Under the pieces are notes generated by a model. That model was not told where the DNA came from. It did not search any database and saw only the letters and a list, made by a program, of their open reading frames with translations. Position numbers and translations under genes: made by a program. Of a DNA stretch of 64,000 nucleotides, positions 1 through 9,372 are shown piece after piece (within the stretch, counting starts at the first letter, position 1; every line of letters starts with the position of its first letter). Origin of the DNA: Granulicella sp. WH15 (lineage in GTDB: Bacteria > Acidobacteriota > Terriglobia > Terriglobales > Acidobacteriaceae); the NCBI RefSeq assembly GCF_009914315.1, contig NZ_CP042596.1, positions 2,604,001 to 2,668,000 on the forward strand. The letters are read 5' to 3'.

Positions 1-726
1 CTGCAAAAGCTTCTGGAATTGTGCCTGCTCCTGAGGATCGCCCGCCTGAAGGCGACCATGCGAAAACTGTAATCCGTTTCCCTCGGCAACGCACCTCTCT
101 GCTCGCCGATTCATTTGATGGACACGTCCCTTTCCATCTACGAGAAGCGCTGCAACGGACATGGCTTCCATGACGGCTTCAGAAAAGAGACTGACAGATC
201 GGATTGAGGTAATTTTGCTGCGAAGCGCCAGGACTATCTTCAGGTGAGGCACCAGCATCTCCAGCAACTGCTCAGATTCCTTTGTCATAGATGGATGGTT
301 TTTGCTTCTCCATAGCGATAAACCTTCCGTTTGTGCGTCGCTGAAGTTACAGAGCAACAGGGTCATGTACTCCATGTCGTACTCCGACAAGAGGTCGTTG
401 TAGAATTCCGTCTTTCGTACGGCTGCGTGATCGACCAGCTCTGTGCCATGATTCACGCCCAACGCTGGAAGCTTCGCGAGTCCTGGCCGGAACGGATCAG
501 ACGATCCGTATTGCTCGCTATATAGCCGAAAGAACTCGGCATCATGGCTTTGTCCCCCGCCCGCAAGGATGACATTGCCCTTCTCCTGATATGCCCCCAT
601 GACATAGCCGCAGGAACTGCTAGTCAGATGGCAAAGTCTGTCGAGGAACCGGTTCCACCTTTCAGGCTCCAGTTGCGCGCCGTACAGGTCCGCCAATAGC
701 GAGGACAACTCTGTGGCCGAGGTCAT
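1..726 (-). CDS. LuxR-type regulator, N-terminal part (runs off the window)
   Basis: An open frame starts with ATG at 726 and is still open at base 1, giving 242 residues without a stop. The N-terminus reads MTSATELSSLLADLYGA. The body resembles the sensor half of helix-turn-helix LuxR-type regulators: an early aromatic and Cys-containing segment, then a PAS-like stretch around residues 180-225 (AALLVDGKGRVHQMNRRAE). That stretch normally leads into a C-terminal LuxR HTH, which would lie outside the window, so the DNA-binding domain is not seen. The gene lies outside the integrated element, on the chromosomal side of the tRNA-Leu 3' half. Family assignment is by recalled pattern only. Confidence 0.6.
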   Translation of the reverse strand, partial: MTSATELSSLLADLYGAQLEPERWNRFLDRLCHLTSSSCGYVMGAYQEKGNVILAGGGQSHDAEFFRLYSEQYGSSDPFRPGLAKLPALGVNHGTELVDHAAVRKTEFYNDLLSEYDMEYMTLLLCNFSDAQTEGLSLWRSKNHPSMTKESEQLLEMLVPHLKIVLALRSKITSIRSVSLFSEAVMEAMSVAALLVDGKGRVHQMNRRAERCVAEGNGLQFSHGRLQAGDPQEQAQFQKLLQ

Positions 727-973
727 TCTCCGTCACCGATCCTTTCTTTGACCTTATGGGTTCTACCGCGATGATAAATGTCGGGCCTAGCTATAGAAAC
801 GAGCCAAGTCAAACTGGTCCGCGCAATACAGCAGCCAATCGCCTAATTATTGAGCCTGCAAGTGTCTGGTCCCTTTTCTTCACTTGCTAACGCATCGCAC
901 ATACTTTGGGCACAGTTCGGGCACAGAAAAACGCATCCGAAGATGCGTTTATTTCCTAAAGCATTGATTTTGT

Positions 974-1031
974 TGGTGCCGGGAGGGGGGTCGAACCCCC
1001 ACGAGGTTGCCCTCGGCGGATTTTGAGTCCG
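974..1031 (-). pseudogene. 3' part of split tRNA-Leu(CAA)
   Basis: Read on the minus strand this holds the anticodon loop CTCAAAA, the 3' side of the anticodon stem, the variable arm (CCGAGGGCAACCTCG), the T arm (GGGGGTTCGACCCCC), the acceptor 3' strand TCCCGGC, discriminator A and an encoded CCA. The 5' half is missing here: the sequence diverges from tRNA just before CGGACTCAAAATC. The missing half lies at 30574-30614 on the same strand, and its acceptor strand GCCGGGA pairs perfectly with TCCCGGC. The gene therefore looks cut by the element between them. Confidence 0.88.
1019..1031 (+). repeat. attachment-site core repeat, left end
   Basis: GATTTTGAGTCCG, identical to 30574-30586. It corresponds to the anticodon loop plus flanking stem bases of tRNA-Leu(CAA) on the minus strand. 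On the chromosomal side (974-1018) the tRNA continues. On the element side (1032 onward) it does not. Confidence 0.85.
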
Positions 1032-1406
1032 TAGAAGCCTCAAGTTCATCCGCCCAGAATCATGTCGATACAGCAACTTACGAAACATCATCGTTCAGTT
1101 CCGTGAGGTTGTTTGAGGGTCTGTGAGTTCGGTCTGGACAAAGTTTAGACAAAGTCCATCGAACCCTTCCCTCGACTGTAGAGACATCATATCAAACAAG
1201 TCAAACCAGCAGAGAACAACCGCTGGCCGTTTGTCAACGTAGAACCATAGCCTGAGTCGCTTCGAGCTTATGGAATCGGTCCGGCCCATCGCTCGAATGA
1301 CAAGGTCATAGCTAAAGGTAAGGATGGTGTCGTCATTTATGATACTCGCGCGAACGCTGGCCCTATCAGGGCCGCGCTCATCGAGCGAATGGTAGGATTA
1401 CGCCGT
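1032..1406. other. Non-coding left end of the element
   Basis: I see no convincing gene. Short open frames across 843-1289 overlap the tRNA remnant or have no recognisable content. The stretch ends where the PagL-like gene stops at 1407. Confidence 0.5.
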
Positions 1407-2165
1407 TTAGTTGAGCGATCGACCAAAACGAAACGTCACGGCGAGGGCCTGACTATCGACCCCGGGATTGTCGTAACCCAGATAGGCATTTGAGAGATGA
1501 TGAAGCCGATACTCAATTGCTAACGATCTGTTGTGGTTCTCAAAGAGTTCGACTCCAGCACCGAACTCGAACGTAAAGTTAAAAGACGACGAGTTGTTGA
1601 CGGGAATATCCCTGTTGGACACTAAGAAGCCGAGATGGGAATCGATCAAAGGCTGAACTTTCTTTTTGGGCGCAAAGTTCACCCTAAACCCTGCGGGACT
1701 TGCACCACCCATGTATGTCCATCGAGTGCCGCAGGAGCGAGAAAAGGTGTACCCCTGATTGCCCGGCTGAGGCACCGTAAAGACGCCAGGGACGCAGATG
1801 TTATAGATCGGACTGGTGGTGGCATTGACAACGTTCGTGTTGAGGATGACATCGGTGGCTACCTGATCTTGAAGAAATGCAGCCGGTAGGACACCCATTT
1901 CATAGAAAACGCTAGCGTGAGGCGTCCAGTTGAACCAGTGTGGCGCGTTGAAGCGGCGTGCGTACTCAACTCCGGTGTTCACGAACTGCCGTTTACGGGA
2001 GACGCCCCATTCGATATGACTCGAGGTATGCGAGTATTCGGAAAACAAGGAGAAGGAATTGAGGCGCGAGTATTGAATCGGTACTTGCGCTAACAGGTTG
2101 GGTGCCAACATACTACCGATCATCACGACACCGACGCTAAGAGGGAGCTTGATCCGCATGAGCAT
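1407..2165 (-). CDS. PagL-like lipid A deacylase (acyloxyacyl hydrolase family)
   Basis: 252 residues with a signal peptide (about residues 1-26, ending LLAQ) and alternating beta-barrel character. Near the C-terminus is the family signature EYRLHHLSNAYLGYDNPG, with His223 and Ser225 in the H-x-S arrangement of PagL and an acidic/Asn-Pro-Gly segment just after. PagL proteins are outer-membrane beta-barrel esterases that remove the 3-O-linked acyl chain of lipid A. The protein is longer than Pseudomonas PagL (about 150 mature residues), with an extra Cys-containing loop around 110-150, as in many environmental homologues. It is the leftmost gene of the element, transcribed toward the att site, so it is cargo that could remodel the host's lipopolysaccharide. 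Catalysis is inferred from the motif. Confidence 0.72.
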   Translation of the reverse strand: MLMRIKLPLSVGVVMIGSMLAPNLLAQVPIQYSRLNSFSLFSEYSHTSSHIEWGVSRKRQFVNTGVEYARRFNAPHWFNWTPHASVFYEMGVLPAAFLQDQVATDVILNTNVVNATTSPIYNICVPGVFTVPQPGNQGYTFSRSCGTRWTYMGGASPAGFRVNFAPKKKVQPLIDSHLGFLVSNRDIPVNNSSSFNFTFEFGAGVELFENHNRSLAIEYRLHHLSNAYLGYDNPGVDSQALAVTFRFGRSLN

Positions 2166-2849
2166 CTAGGATTCGGTCCGAAACAAAGCTAGCTTGTGGG
2201 TTACACGGGCGGAACTTCGATTCATGGAAATGCTCCGTGGTTGATTCCATAATGGGCTGAGTGAGCGAAATTGTAGCACGGGTAAGTCAGAGTTCCGGTC
2301 TGCGAGCTACCCACCTATGAGAGAACATTTTCCAGCGCGTTGCTTCGCTTTCTACGGACTCACGTCGTTTCGAAACATCCTTAACCATTCGTTGAACGTT
2401 AGTAAGCGAGTCGACGTTCCTGGCTGAAGCTCTTTGTCAACACTCGGGACTGTGCTGTTAGGTACAGCTATCAACGATCGTGGTGAAAATGTCGCAGAAC
2501 GGTTAGACGACCTGAGGGATTAGCGATCGTTCGATGCAAACCTTGACGGGCGATCAGACACATGATATCCACTTAGACAAGCTTCCAGGCCATCAGCATA
2601 ATCGCATTCCCTTCGTGGCGCGCGTGCGCATCGACTAGTCTCCTATAGAGCAGCAAAGGAGGTTGAAAACCGGATTGAGCCTGATGGATGGTCAGACACC
2701 AGATTCAACCAATCAAAATATCGAACCATGTCTGTCATACCTTCCGAATCGCTTATGTGGTCGATTGCGTGATGCTCCTAGCTGGCCTCATCCAGCACGG
2801 GTATTTCATGTGTTTGGACCGGAAACATTCTTAGAGAGTTGGAGGCACT
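2166..2849. other. Divergent intergenic region, no gene seen
   Basis: About 680 bases between the divergent PagL-like and sedolisin genes. No open frame here has recognisable content. It must hold both promoters, but I could not pick convincing -35/-10 pairs. A GGAGG ribosome-binding site at 2841-2845 lies just before the sedolisin TTG start. Confidence 0.5.
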
Positions 2850-5800
2850 TTGCTTCGCATAGTGGTCGCTGCAGCCATTTTCGTAGTAGCGCCTGCCTTC
2901 GCATTCGCGCAATCGCCGATCAGCACCAGGGCTAATAACTTGGTACTGATGCCGGATCACGTACCGGAATATGTCACAAGTGCACAGGATCAAGGTCCTA
3001 CAGCAGACAACACTCCTATACCAAACGCAGCGATATTGCTTGCCCGTTCTCCGGAACAAGATGCGGCGCTTCAGATTCTGTTGCAGGAACAGATGGACAA
3101 GACCTCTCTTAACTTTCATCGCTGGCTGACTCCTGAAGAGTTTGCGAGTCGATTCGGCGCATCGGAAACGGCTATCGAAATTGTTTCCGGGTGGCTCCAC
3201 GCCAACGGATTCTCACCAACGGTCTCCCGCAGCAAGATGTACGTTTCCGTCTCCGGGAATGCCGCGCAATTCGCGACGCTATTTCACACCACCTTTCATA
3301 CGTTCGCTCTGCACGGGCAGAGCGTCTATTCGGTGACCATTAATCCCAGCGTCCCCGTCGAGGTTGCCCCATTTATACGGTCTATCAACGGATTGACGCA
3401 GCATCCGGACATGGCGAAAGCGGCAACTCCGCATCGGCTTTCTATTCGTCCTGACGGCACGAGTTCGAGCGGCGCACACTACATTACGCCGGCTGACTTC
3501 GCGGTTATCTATGATCTCAATCCGGTCTACAAGGCCGGATATTCCGGTGCCGGCCAAAGCATCGCGATCGTTGGCCGCTCCCGTGTCTCCAACTCTGACG
3601 TCCAGAACTTTGCTCTGGCCACGAATCTGACTCTCTCTAATCCTCAGGTGGTACTTCCGCCTGGCAGCATTGATCCCGGCGAGACAAATAACGGCGATCA
3701 AAATGAAGCAACGCTCGATGTTACCCGTGCGAGTAGCGTTGCCCCAGGGGCGTCGATCTCCCTCGTTATCAGCTCGGCGGCAAGTGGCGGCTATGAGTTG
3801 GCTATGCAATATGTCATCGACAATCAAGCCGCTTCAATCATGTCAGTAAGTTTTGGAACCTGTGAAGCCAGCGCAGGGGGCCCCAGCACAGATTTCTACA
3901 ACGCCCTTCTTACACAGGGCGCAGTGCAAGGCATCACCACATTCATCAGCGCCGGCGACGGGGGTGTCGATGCGTGCGAAGGACCTGATTCAGTTCCAAG
4001 CACGACCCAAATTGCAAGCATCAATCATCTCTGCGCCAGTCCGAATGTGATCTGTGTCGGAGGGACGCAGCTTAATGATACGGCCAATCCCTCACAGTAC
4101 TGGAACGCAGCTAATGGAGCGGGACACGAGTCGGCAATTGGATACATCCCGGAAGGCTCATTCAACGAGCCGATCAATTTAGGAACGGGGGCGACCCAAA
4201 TCTTTGCGGGTAGCGGCGGAATCAGTACATTTATTCCGGCGCCAAGCTGGCAGACGGGCATTCCGATTAGTAGCGGTGGTTTCCGTATGGTTCCGGACAT
4301 ATCCTTCTCCTCTTCCGGACACGATGGTTACTTCATTTGCCTCACCTATCTGGGATACCCCTGCGTTGCAAACTCCCAGGGAGTGACGGAGCTTTACACG
4401 ATTGCAGGAACGTCGGCCGCCGCCCCCTCGATGGCCGGGATTCAGGCGCTGCTCAACCAGCAAGAAAACGCAAAACTGGGAAATATCAATCCGACTCTCT
4501 ACAGCCTTGCGGCGAACCCGGCGAACGGCGTATTTCATGACGTCACGATCAGCTCAAGCGAAGTGACCAACTGCACCGTAGGCACCCCCTCTTTGTGCAA
4601 TAACTCAACGCCTTCTTCCACGTCGCTGCAAGGAGGCGAACCGGGATATATCGTAGGAACCGGATATGACCTTGCTACCGGCTGGGGCTCGATGGATATC
4701 TATAAGCTATTTCAGAGTTGGGGCAACATCTCGAAGCTCGCGGTTGCGACGGTCGACCTGACTCTTTCACAGACACTTGTTTCGGCTGGCCAGAACGTCA
4801 TCTTGACGGCCTCTATGGAGTCCGCGAGTCCCGTTCCCACGGGTACGATTCAGTTCATGGTCGACGGCCAAACAATTGGAGGACCGATTCCGCTCAACTC
4901 GACAGGCGCATCGCTGACGTATCTGGTGATCGGAACGGCACAAATCAATAAGGTTCAAGCGGTATATTCCGGGGACAGCACGTATGCAGCGGCAGTCTCC
5001 GGGACCATGCAGTTTGTGATCACTCCCCTTGGATCTCCTGGCTTCAACGTGACAGCAACTCCCATCCAGATCGGCGCTCCAGGGGATTCCGGAACATCAT
5101 CCGTCACAATCTCATCCACGAATGGCTTCAGTGGCACGGTCACTTTAGGCTGCATTACCGAACCGGGACTGTCCCTTGGTTCCTGCGTGTTCAGCCCAGC
5201 GTCGTTCACTTTGGGTGCTACGCCGGTTCAGTCGGCGCTCAAGCTCACCTCAGTTGCGCCATCTTTACGTCCGGCAGGCGCGGCCCAGGCGTCGGCCACG
5301 AAACCTCGCGATCCCTTGCTCGACGAACTTCCACAAGGGCTTGCACTGAGCTTGCTCGGTTTTCTGTTTATTCCTCGCAGAAGGTTCACAGACCTTCGTA
5401 AGCAAATTGCGCCGTTGGCTTTAATCTCGATTCTCGGCGCTTTCCTGGTTGCCTGCGGACATACCGAAACGACAATTACCGTCGTCTCGGCACTCAATCC
5501 CGGGACAACACAGGTGCCGATCAGCTTCCAAGCCATCGTCGCAGGTTCGCCGGGAGGCGCTGCTCCGACTGGCTCCGTGCAATTTCTCTCGAACGGTCTA
5601 ACGATCGGCGCGCCCGTCAGCCTGACGAACGGCGCGGCAACTTACTCGCAAACATTCACCACAGGCGGGACCTATGCAATCTCCGCTCAGTATCTTGGCG
5701 ACTCCTCCAACCGGGCTTCCCTTTCTTCCGCGATCAACGAATTTATTTCTTACAAAAATACTGGAACCGCGCCTGGCACCTATTCGCTCTTGGTACAAGC

Positions 5801-5852
5801 CACGAGCGGTATGTCGTCGCAAACAGTTCCAGTGACCGTTACGGTGCAATGA
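2850..5852 (+). CDS. Secreted sedolisin-family (S53) serine-carboxyl peptidase with Ig-like repeats
   Basis: 1000 residues. Signal peptide about 1-20, then a pro-kumamolisin-type activation domain (about 30-185) and an S53 catalytic domain (about 205-630). The sedolisin Glu-x3-Asp pair is visible as E286 and D290 (NGDQNEATLD). Asp370 (ISAGDGG) fits the oxyanion Asp, and Ser522 lies in GTSAAAPSMAG. HDVT (about 563) and GYDLATGWGS match the C-terminal calcium-site region. The tail has bacterial Ig-like repeats (PTGTIQFMVDG and PTGSVQFLSNG) with a hydrophobic segment between them (LALSLLGFLFIPRRR ... ALISILGAFLVAC). The start is TTG at 2850 with GGAGG five bases upstream. Sedolisins are usually acid-active endopeptidases. 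Large Ig-tailed versions are common in acidobacteria. It is cargo on the element. Confidence 0.88.
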   Translation: MLRIVVAAAIFVVAPAFAFAQSPISTRANNLVLMPDHVPEYVTSAQDQGPTADNTPIPNAAILLARSPEQDAALQILLQEQMDKTSLNFHRWLTPEEFASRFGASETAIEIVSGWLHANGFSPTVSRSKMYVSVSGNAAQFATLFHTTFHTFALHGQSVYSVTINPSVPVEVAPFIRSINGLTQHPDMAKAATPHRLSIRPDGTSSSGAHYITPADFAVIYDLNPVYKAGYSGAGQSIAIVGRSRVSNSDVQNFALATNLTLSNPQVVLPPGSIDPGETNNGDQNEATLDVTRASSVAPGASISLVISSAASGGYELAMQYVIDNQAASIMSVSFGTCEASAGGPSTDFYNALLTQGAVQGITTFISAGDGGVDACEGPDSVPSTTQIASINHLCASPNVICVGGTQLNDTANPSQYWNAANGAGHESAIGYIPEGSFNEPINLGTGATQIFAGSGGISTFIPAPSWQTGIPISSGGFRMVPDISFSSSGHDGYFICLTYLGYPCVANSQGVTELYTIAGTSAAAPSMAGIQALLNQQENAKLGNINPTLYSLAANPANGVFHDVTISSSEVTNCTVGTPSLCNNSTPSSTSLQGGEPGYIVGTGYDLATGWGSMDIYKLFQSWGNISKLAVATVDLTLSQTLVSAGQNVILTASMESASPVPTGTIQFMVDGQTIGGPIPLNSTGASLTYLVIGTAQINKVQAVYSGDSTYAAAVSGTMQFVITPLGSPGFNVTATPIQIGAPGDSGTSSVTISSTNGFSGTVTLGCITEPGLSLGSCVFSPASFTLGATPVQSALKLTSVAPSLRPAGAAQASATKPRDPLLDELPQGLALSLLGFLFIPRRRFTDLRKQIAPLALISILGAFLVACGHTETTITVVSALNPGTTQVPISFQAIVAGSPGGAAPTGSVQFLSNGLTIGAPVSLTNGAATYSQTFTTGGTYAISAQYLGDSSNRASLSSAINEFISYKNTGTAPGTYSLLVQATSGMSSQTVPVTVTVQ

Positions 5853-5913
5853 AATGCCCCCGACCTTGATTCGCTTCACCGAAATCTAATCTCAAGAATA
5901 GAGGGACGATCTT

Positions 5914-6297
5914 ATGGGTTCGAAACGAAGCATGGCCTCAAAGGTGAGACAAACTCAACTCCACCGGATTCAATCAGCAGACGCCATCATTCGAAAAAAA
6001 GCTGACTTCGCGTCGATTTTGCCAGCTGGGGCGGGCGTTCAAAACCGCGTTATTGCGGTCGTCCAGCAATGGGCGAGGATGGCCGCTCCTCCGGACATTC
6101 AGAAAGTGCTGGAAGGTCTCTGGGTGCTCAGCGGACAAGTGGGAGCATTTTATGACTCGAACGCGAACGATTTCACCGGTGCAGATCTTCTCGTTCAGGC
6201 CATGAACACCGAGTTCATCGCCTTAAACCTGCAACGGGTCGACCTGAATCCTCAAGGTGCTATCAAGACGGTTGACGATCTGGCGGCTGACGCATGA
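5914..6297 (+). CDS. Unknown protein, coupled to the exported protein downstream
   Basis: 127 residues, ATG start, largely helical, with a basic N-terminus (MGSKRSMASKVRQTQLHRIQ) and no clear signal peptide. I recognise no domain. The stop overlaps the start of the next gene by four bases (ATGA), so the two are probably translationally coupled and functionally linked. A stretch around residues 60-75 (PPDIQKVLEGLWVLSGQ) is amphipathic. It starts 61 bases after the sedolisin stop, so it may be read from the same transcript. Confidence 0.5.
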   Translation: MGSKRSMASKVRQTQLHRIQSADAIIRKKADFASILPAGAGVQNRVIAVVQQWARMAAPPDIQKVLEGLWVLSGQVGAFYDSNANDFTGADLLVQAMNTEFIALNLQRVDLNPQGAIKTVDDLAADA

Positions 6298-8081
6298 GCG
6301 AACGGAAGAACGCGTGGATTTATGCCTCCGCTTTAAGGCGGCAGACAAATCGGCGAAACGTCCTGATCGTGACTCTGCTTTCGACGATCTTTTCAAGTAC
6401 AGCTTCATCGAACGCGCAGTCCCCGACGGGCGCGTGCCAGGCAACGGATTACAAGATTCTGACCAACGGCGCCCTTGCGGTGAAGTGTCTTCATAGCGTA
6501 ACGGTGGCGGGTAGAACTGCCAGCATCGGTCCGCCTCCTCCAGCGACTGGAGCTGCGACTGTTTTTGAGGTAGACATAATCACAGTCGATAGTAGTTGGT
6601 TGTTGATCACCCCATCCGCTGCCGCTGGCCCCTTCTCATTCGTTCCAACGCAGAAGTATGCCCTTACCCTTACCTACCTGGCGCCGGATGCCCAAAACCC
6701 TGCGAATCTGGTGGCGACTGCGGAAACACCGTTGGTTCTCGATTTCAGCAACACCTTCACGGTTCGAGGCAGCAAGATCAGCACTCAGCCACAGCATTTC
6801 ATCTTCGAATCTCATATCGGACTTACAGATTCGGGGGGAAGCCTCCTGCAACAGGCAAATCCAGGCGACGTCCCACACCCCAACCAGGCTTGCTCGCTGC
6901 TCCTCGAAAACACCTCTCAGAGGGATGTCTCGGTTGGCGGACATTGTTACGAATTAAAGCCTGTTTCTAAGCTTTCGGTTGCAGCTATGCAGAACATCGA
7001 TCCACAGTGGGTGGGAAGAATTGACGTAGACCTGGTGGGAGTTTCACTGCTGAAGTCAACCCTGATACCGATGGGCTTACCTAGCGGTGCGGCGAAATAT
7101 AGCAACGTGTTTGGAATCGGACCGAAGATTGATCCCAAGTCACGGATCAGCGCCCAAAAAGCTCCAGCGACAAAAGATGCTTCGGCATATTACTTCAATG
7201 TCAATTATGCAGCTGGGACCGGGACGGCACCCGGCTGGGAGTTAGATGGCAAGGTCGCTCCCGTTTTGGCGATGCGCGATGGGTTTACGATCGGACCGTC
7301 CGCAACAGCGAATGTGGGAGGCAACAAAGTTCCCGGCCAGACCTATACGGATTCGATAGATCTTGGCGGTACTGTACAGAGATATTTTCAGCCTGGGATA
7401 AGCAGCAAAAAGCCTGCTAAAAATCAAAGTAAATTCCGGAGACGTTTGAGCCTGGTTCTTCCTCTCCTCGCTCTAAACGGTACAGTCACCTATGAGACTG
7501 ATAAGGAGTTTGATCGAGATAATCTTATTGGGGCAGCAACTGTTAAATATTATTTCGCCCACTCAAACAACACTCAGTCCATTCAAACTCTTAGGAACTT
7601 CTATAAGAAGATAGCCCCCCTATCGGACGGAGATGCAGCTAAGGTGCAACTTGCTGACATTCGTGTGCCACCGTTCGGGTATGAATTCGATTTCCACACA
7701 GGAATTGAAGCAGGGAGGGCGATTCGGGATAAGACCGTCACTGCCACATCTGGCAAGGCCAGCCTCGTTTTGCCGGAATACTCCATCTTTCGCATAGTGC
7801 CGCAGGTTCACAGTATTTTGCAATTCTGGAAAATTAGCACGGAAACTACTGTTGTTGGTCGCTATCTTGTAGCGACAGAAAACACCATATTGCAGACGAA
7901 GAGCAACGCACTCCATCTCGAGCACCTTCAGACCTGGAGAGCTCTATGTACCGCAACGGCAACCTATTCCGATAGTTCCGCCAGTCACGTCGGCCTGACG
8001 ATCAAGTACACGAACGGCTTCGACGCACCGACGTACGCTAGGGTCAATTCAATACAAGCAGGTCTTTTAATAAAATATTAG
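6294..8081 (+). CDS. Unknown exported protein, beta-rich C-terminus
   Basis: 595 residues. Basic N-terminus followed by a hydrophobic signal-like stretch (RNVLIVTLLSTIFSSTASSNAQS, residues about 21-43) with a plausible cleavage site after SNA. The first ~190 mature residues contain beta-sandwich-like text (TVFEVDIITVDSSWLLITP). The C-terminal half alternates polar and hydrophobic residues and ends in aromatic-rich strands (GLTIKYTNGF ... AGLLIKY), suggesting an outer-membrane barrel or surface protein. No domain recognised. It is translationally coupled to the gene before it. Right after its stop, in another frame, begins a MobF relaxase remnant, so this gene's 3' end is a recombination junction. 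Confidence 0.5.
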   Translation: MSERKNAWIYASALRRQTNRRNVLIVTLLSTIFSSTASSNAQSPTGACQATDYKILTNGALAVKCLHSVTVAGRTASIGPPPPATGAATVFEVDIITVDSSWLLITPSAAAGPFSFVPTQKYALTLTYLAPDAQNPANLVATAETPLVLDFSNTFTVRGSKISTQPQHFIFESHIGLTDSGGSLLQQANPGDVPHPNQACSLLLENTSQRDVSVGGHCYELKPVSKLSVAAMQNIDPQWVGRIDVDLVGVSLLKSTLIPMGLPSGAAKYSNVFGIGPKIDPKSRISAQKAPATKDASAYYFNVNYAAGTGTAPGWELDGKVAPVLAMRDGFTIGPSATANVGGNKVPGQTYTDSIDLGGTVQRYFQPGISSKKPAKNQSKFRRRLSLVLPLLALNGTVTYETDKEFDRDNLIGAATVKYYFAHSNNTQSIQTLRNFYKKIAPLSDGDAAKVQLADIRVPPFGYEFDFHTGIEAGRAIRDKTVTATSGKASLVLPEYSIFRIVPQVHSILQFWKISTETTVVGRYLVATENTILQTKSNALHLEHLQTWRALCTATATYSDSSASHVGLTIKYTNGFDAPTYARVNSIQAGLLIKY

Positions 8082-8332
8082 CCACGTGGATTGCCAAGAA
8101 CGGAAGGATGACCATTCGTATGGACGACAACAAGGAGAAAACAGTCGTCTTTGATCCACGCGAGATGCGATACTTCGACTACGGCGAGGTCGCGACTTCG
8201 CGCGATTCGCAAGGTCTAACCGCAGAACGAGTCTTGGTGAATGTAGACACAGGTGTTCACCCCGAACACATCAATACAATTGGTCTCGTACTCAAAACAG
8301 GGTTGGTGTACAAACCGAAATTGGACTTCTAG
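8081..8332 (+). pseudogene. Remnant of a MobF (TraA/TraI-type) relaxase helicase domain
   Basis: The frame reads (A)TWIAKNGRMTIRMDD, then FDPREMRYFDYGEVATSRDSQGLTAERVLVNVD. This aligns with the MobF-type protein at 27192-28751 (GGNLKLRMDSGREVEF ... LDYGYAVTSHSSQGQTADRVLVHVD), the motif region of the RecD-like helicase. The similarity begins upstream of the first ATG (8108) and stops at about residue 60 of the remnant, followed by unrelated residues and a stop. It is a short isolated piece, not a working gene. It is distinct in sequence from the longer copy, so it comes from a second relaxase gene. Confidence 0.75.
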
Positions 8333-8373
8333 AGAGTTTCGTCATTCCTCTTTACGTAAGGCGAGGGCACTTC

Positions 8374-8814
8374 ATGCCAGACTTAGACCTTCCTCTTCTT
8401 CGACTAGACGCTAAAGCTAGAGACGCTTTCGACCTCATGCGACATCGGTCAACATCTGGGGTGGTAGGCCATGTGGATGACAGATATTGGCTCTTCGCGG
8501 CCTGGCAGGTAGTAACAGCGCTATCTGACAATCCCTCGGTGAATCTCAGTGACATCAGGCCACTTAGAGAAATGCATCCAGATCGTAAAAGCCGAATCTT
8601 TGACGAGGCAGGGATTTCGGGACATCGAATTTCGCTAGCCGGCCAGCCGCAAGGCGATCTTGTAAGTCACTTCAGAATCGACGAAGTCACGTTTGCGATG
8701 CTCGAGGGTAGCCCGCACGATTGCTATTGCAGAGTTGATGGCAAACCCGTACCTGACGGTCAGACAGGCACGGATTGCCCGGACGGCCACCATAATTCGG
8801 TGCGGTGCGCATAA
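8374..8814 (+). CDS. Unknown protein with C-terminal Cys module (cassette gene 1)
   Basis: 146 residues, ATG start. N-terminal and middle parts are unrecognised. The C-terminal ~35 residues read SPHDCYCRVDGKPVPDG and continue with DCP...H...VRC, i.e. C-x-C-x(~15)-C-x(~9)-C. The next gene ends in the same module (SPVDCYC ... KPV ... NCP ... TVRCC), so the two are related. Four conserved Cys suggest metal binding or a disulfide knot; there is no signal peptide, which favours metal. First of five closely spaced genes (8374-11761) ending in a CpaB-like and a LecA-like protein. No function is known to me. Confidence 0.6.
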   Translation: MPDLDLPLLRLDAKARDAFDLMRHRSTSGVVGHVDDRYWLFAAWQVVTALSDNPSVNLSDIRPLREMHPDRKSRIFDEAGISGHRISLAGQPQGDLVSHFRIDEVTFAMLEGSPHDCYCRVDGKPVPDGQTGTDCPDGHHNSVRCA

Positions 8815-8865
8815 TCTTTCTTTAAGCTGGCCACTTATTTCACGAAAACACGGTGTTGATGAACT

Positions 8866-9357
8866 ATGGAAATGACTTCGGTCCCTCTAGCGATGTTCGA
8901 TCTTTCCTTGCGAAATGCCTTTGCTGGCCTGAAACAGGCTGCTCGTTCCGCATTGGTTTTCGCCGATGGTCAGTCCTATTCGTTATTCTTCGCAGCGGAC
9001 ATAGCCATTGCTATTGCAGAACGAAGCTCCGATACACTGAGCGGCGTCGAAAGGCGAACAGCCCTCATAAGCCTGCCCCTTTTCGAATTTCCCCGGGGGT
9101 TTCTGGATTTTCGTGACACCGGCTTAGCTGCTCGTGTCGAACATTTCCTTGATAGTCAGAAGCAGCGCTACGCTTTAGTCGCAATTTCAACTGCGAATGC
9201 GCTAATCGTCAGCCGTCAAGAAACCGACATGTTTGCAATTCAAGCGAGTCCGGTCGATTGTTACTGCACTGCAGATCGGAAACCGGTGTCGTCAGGGGTC
9301 TCAGGTGGTAATTGCCCACATGATTACAGCCATATGGGTACCGTTCGCTGCTGTTAG
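8866..9357 (+). CDS. Unknown protein with C-terminal Cys module (cassette gene 2)
   Basis: 163 residues, ATG start. The N-terminal 120 residues are mixed alpha/beta (SALVFADGQSYSLFFAADIA; YALVAISTANALIVSRQ) and could be a small sensor-like fold, but I recognise no family. The C-terminus repeats the module of the preceding gene: SPVDCYCTADRKPVSSG, then NCPHDYSHMGTVRCC. It lies 52 bases after cassette gene 1 and 15 bases before the membrane protein. The shared tail on otherwise different bodies suggests the tail is the interaction or metal-binding part and the bodies differ in specificity. Function unknown. Confidence 0.6.
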   Translation: MEMTSVPLAMFDLSLRNAFAGLKQAARSALVFADGQSYSLFFAADIAIAIAERSSDTLSGVERRTALISLPLFEFPRGFLDFRDTGLAARVEHFLDSQKQRYALVAISTANALIVSRQETDMFAIQASPVDCYCTADRKPVSSGVSGGNCPHDYSHMGTVRCC

Positions 9358-9372
9358 CCTCCTTTGTCGACT

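Noticed and set aside
843..1091. Minus-strand open frame across the tRNA remnant
   Set aside because: It reads through the tRNA 3' half and the att core, so it is not a gene.
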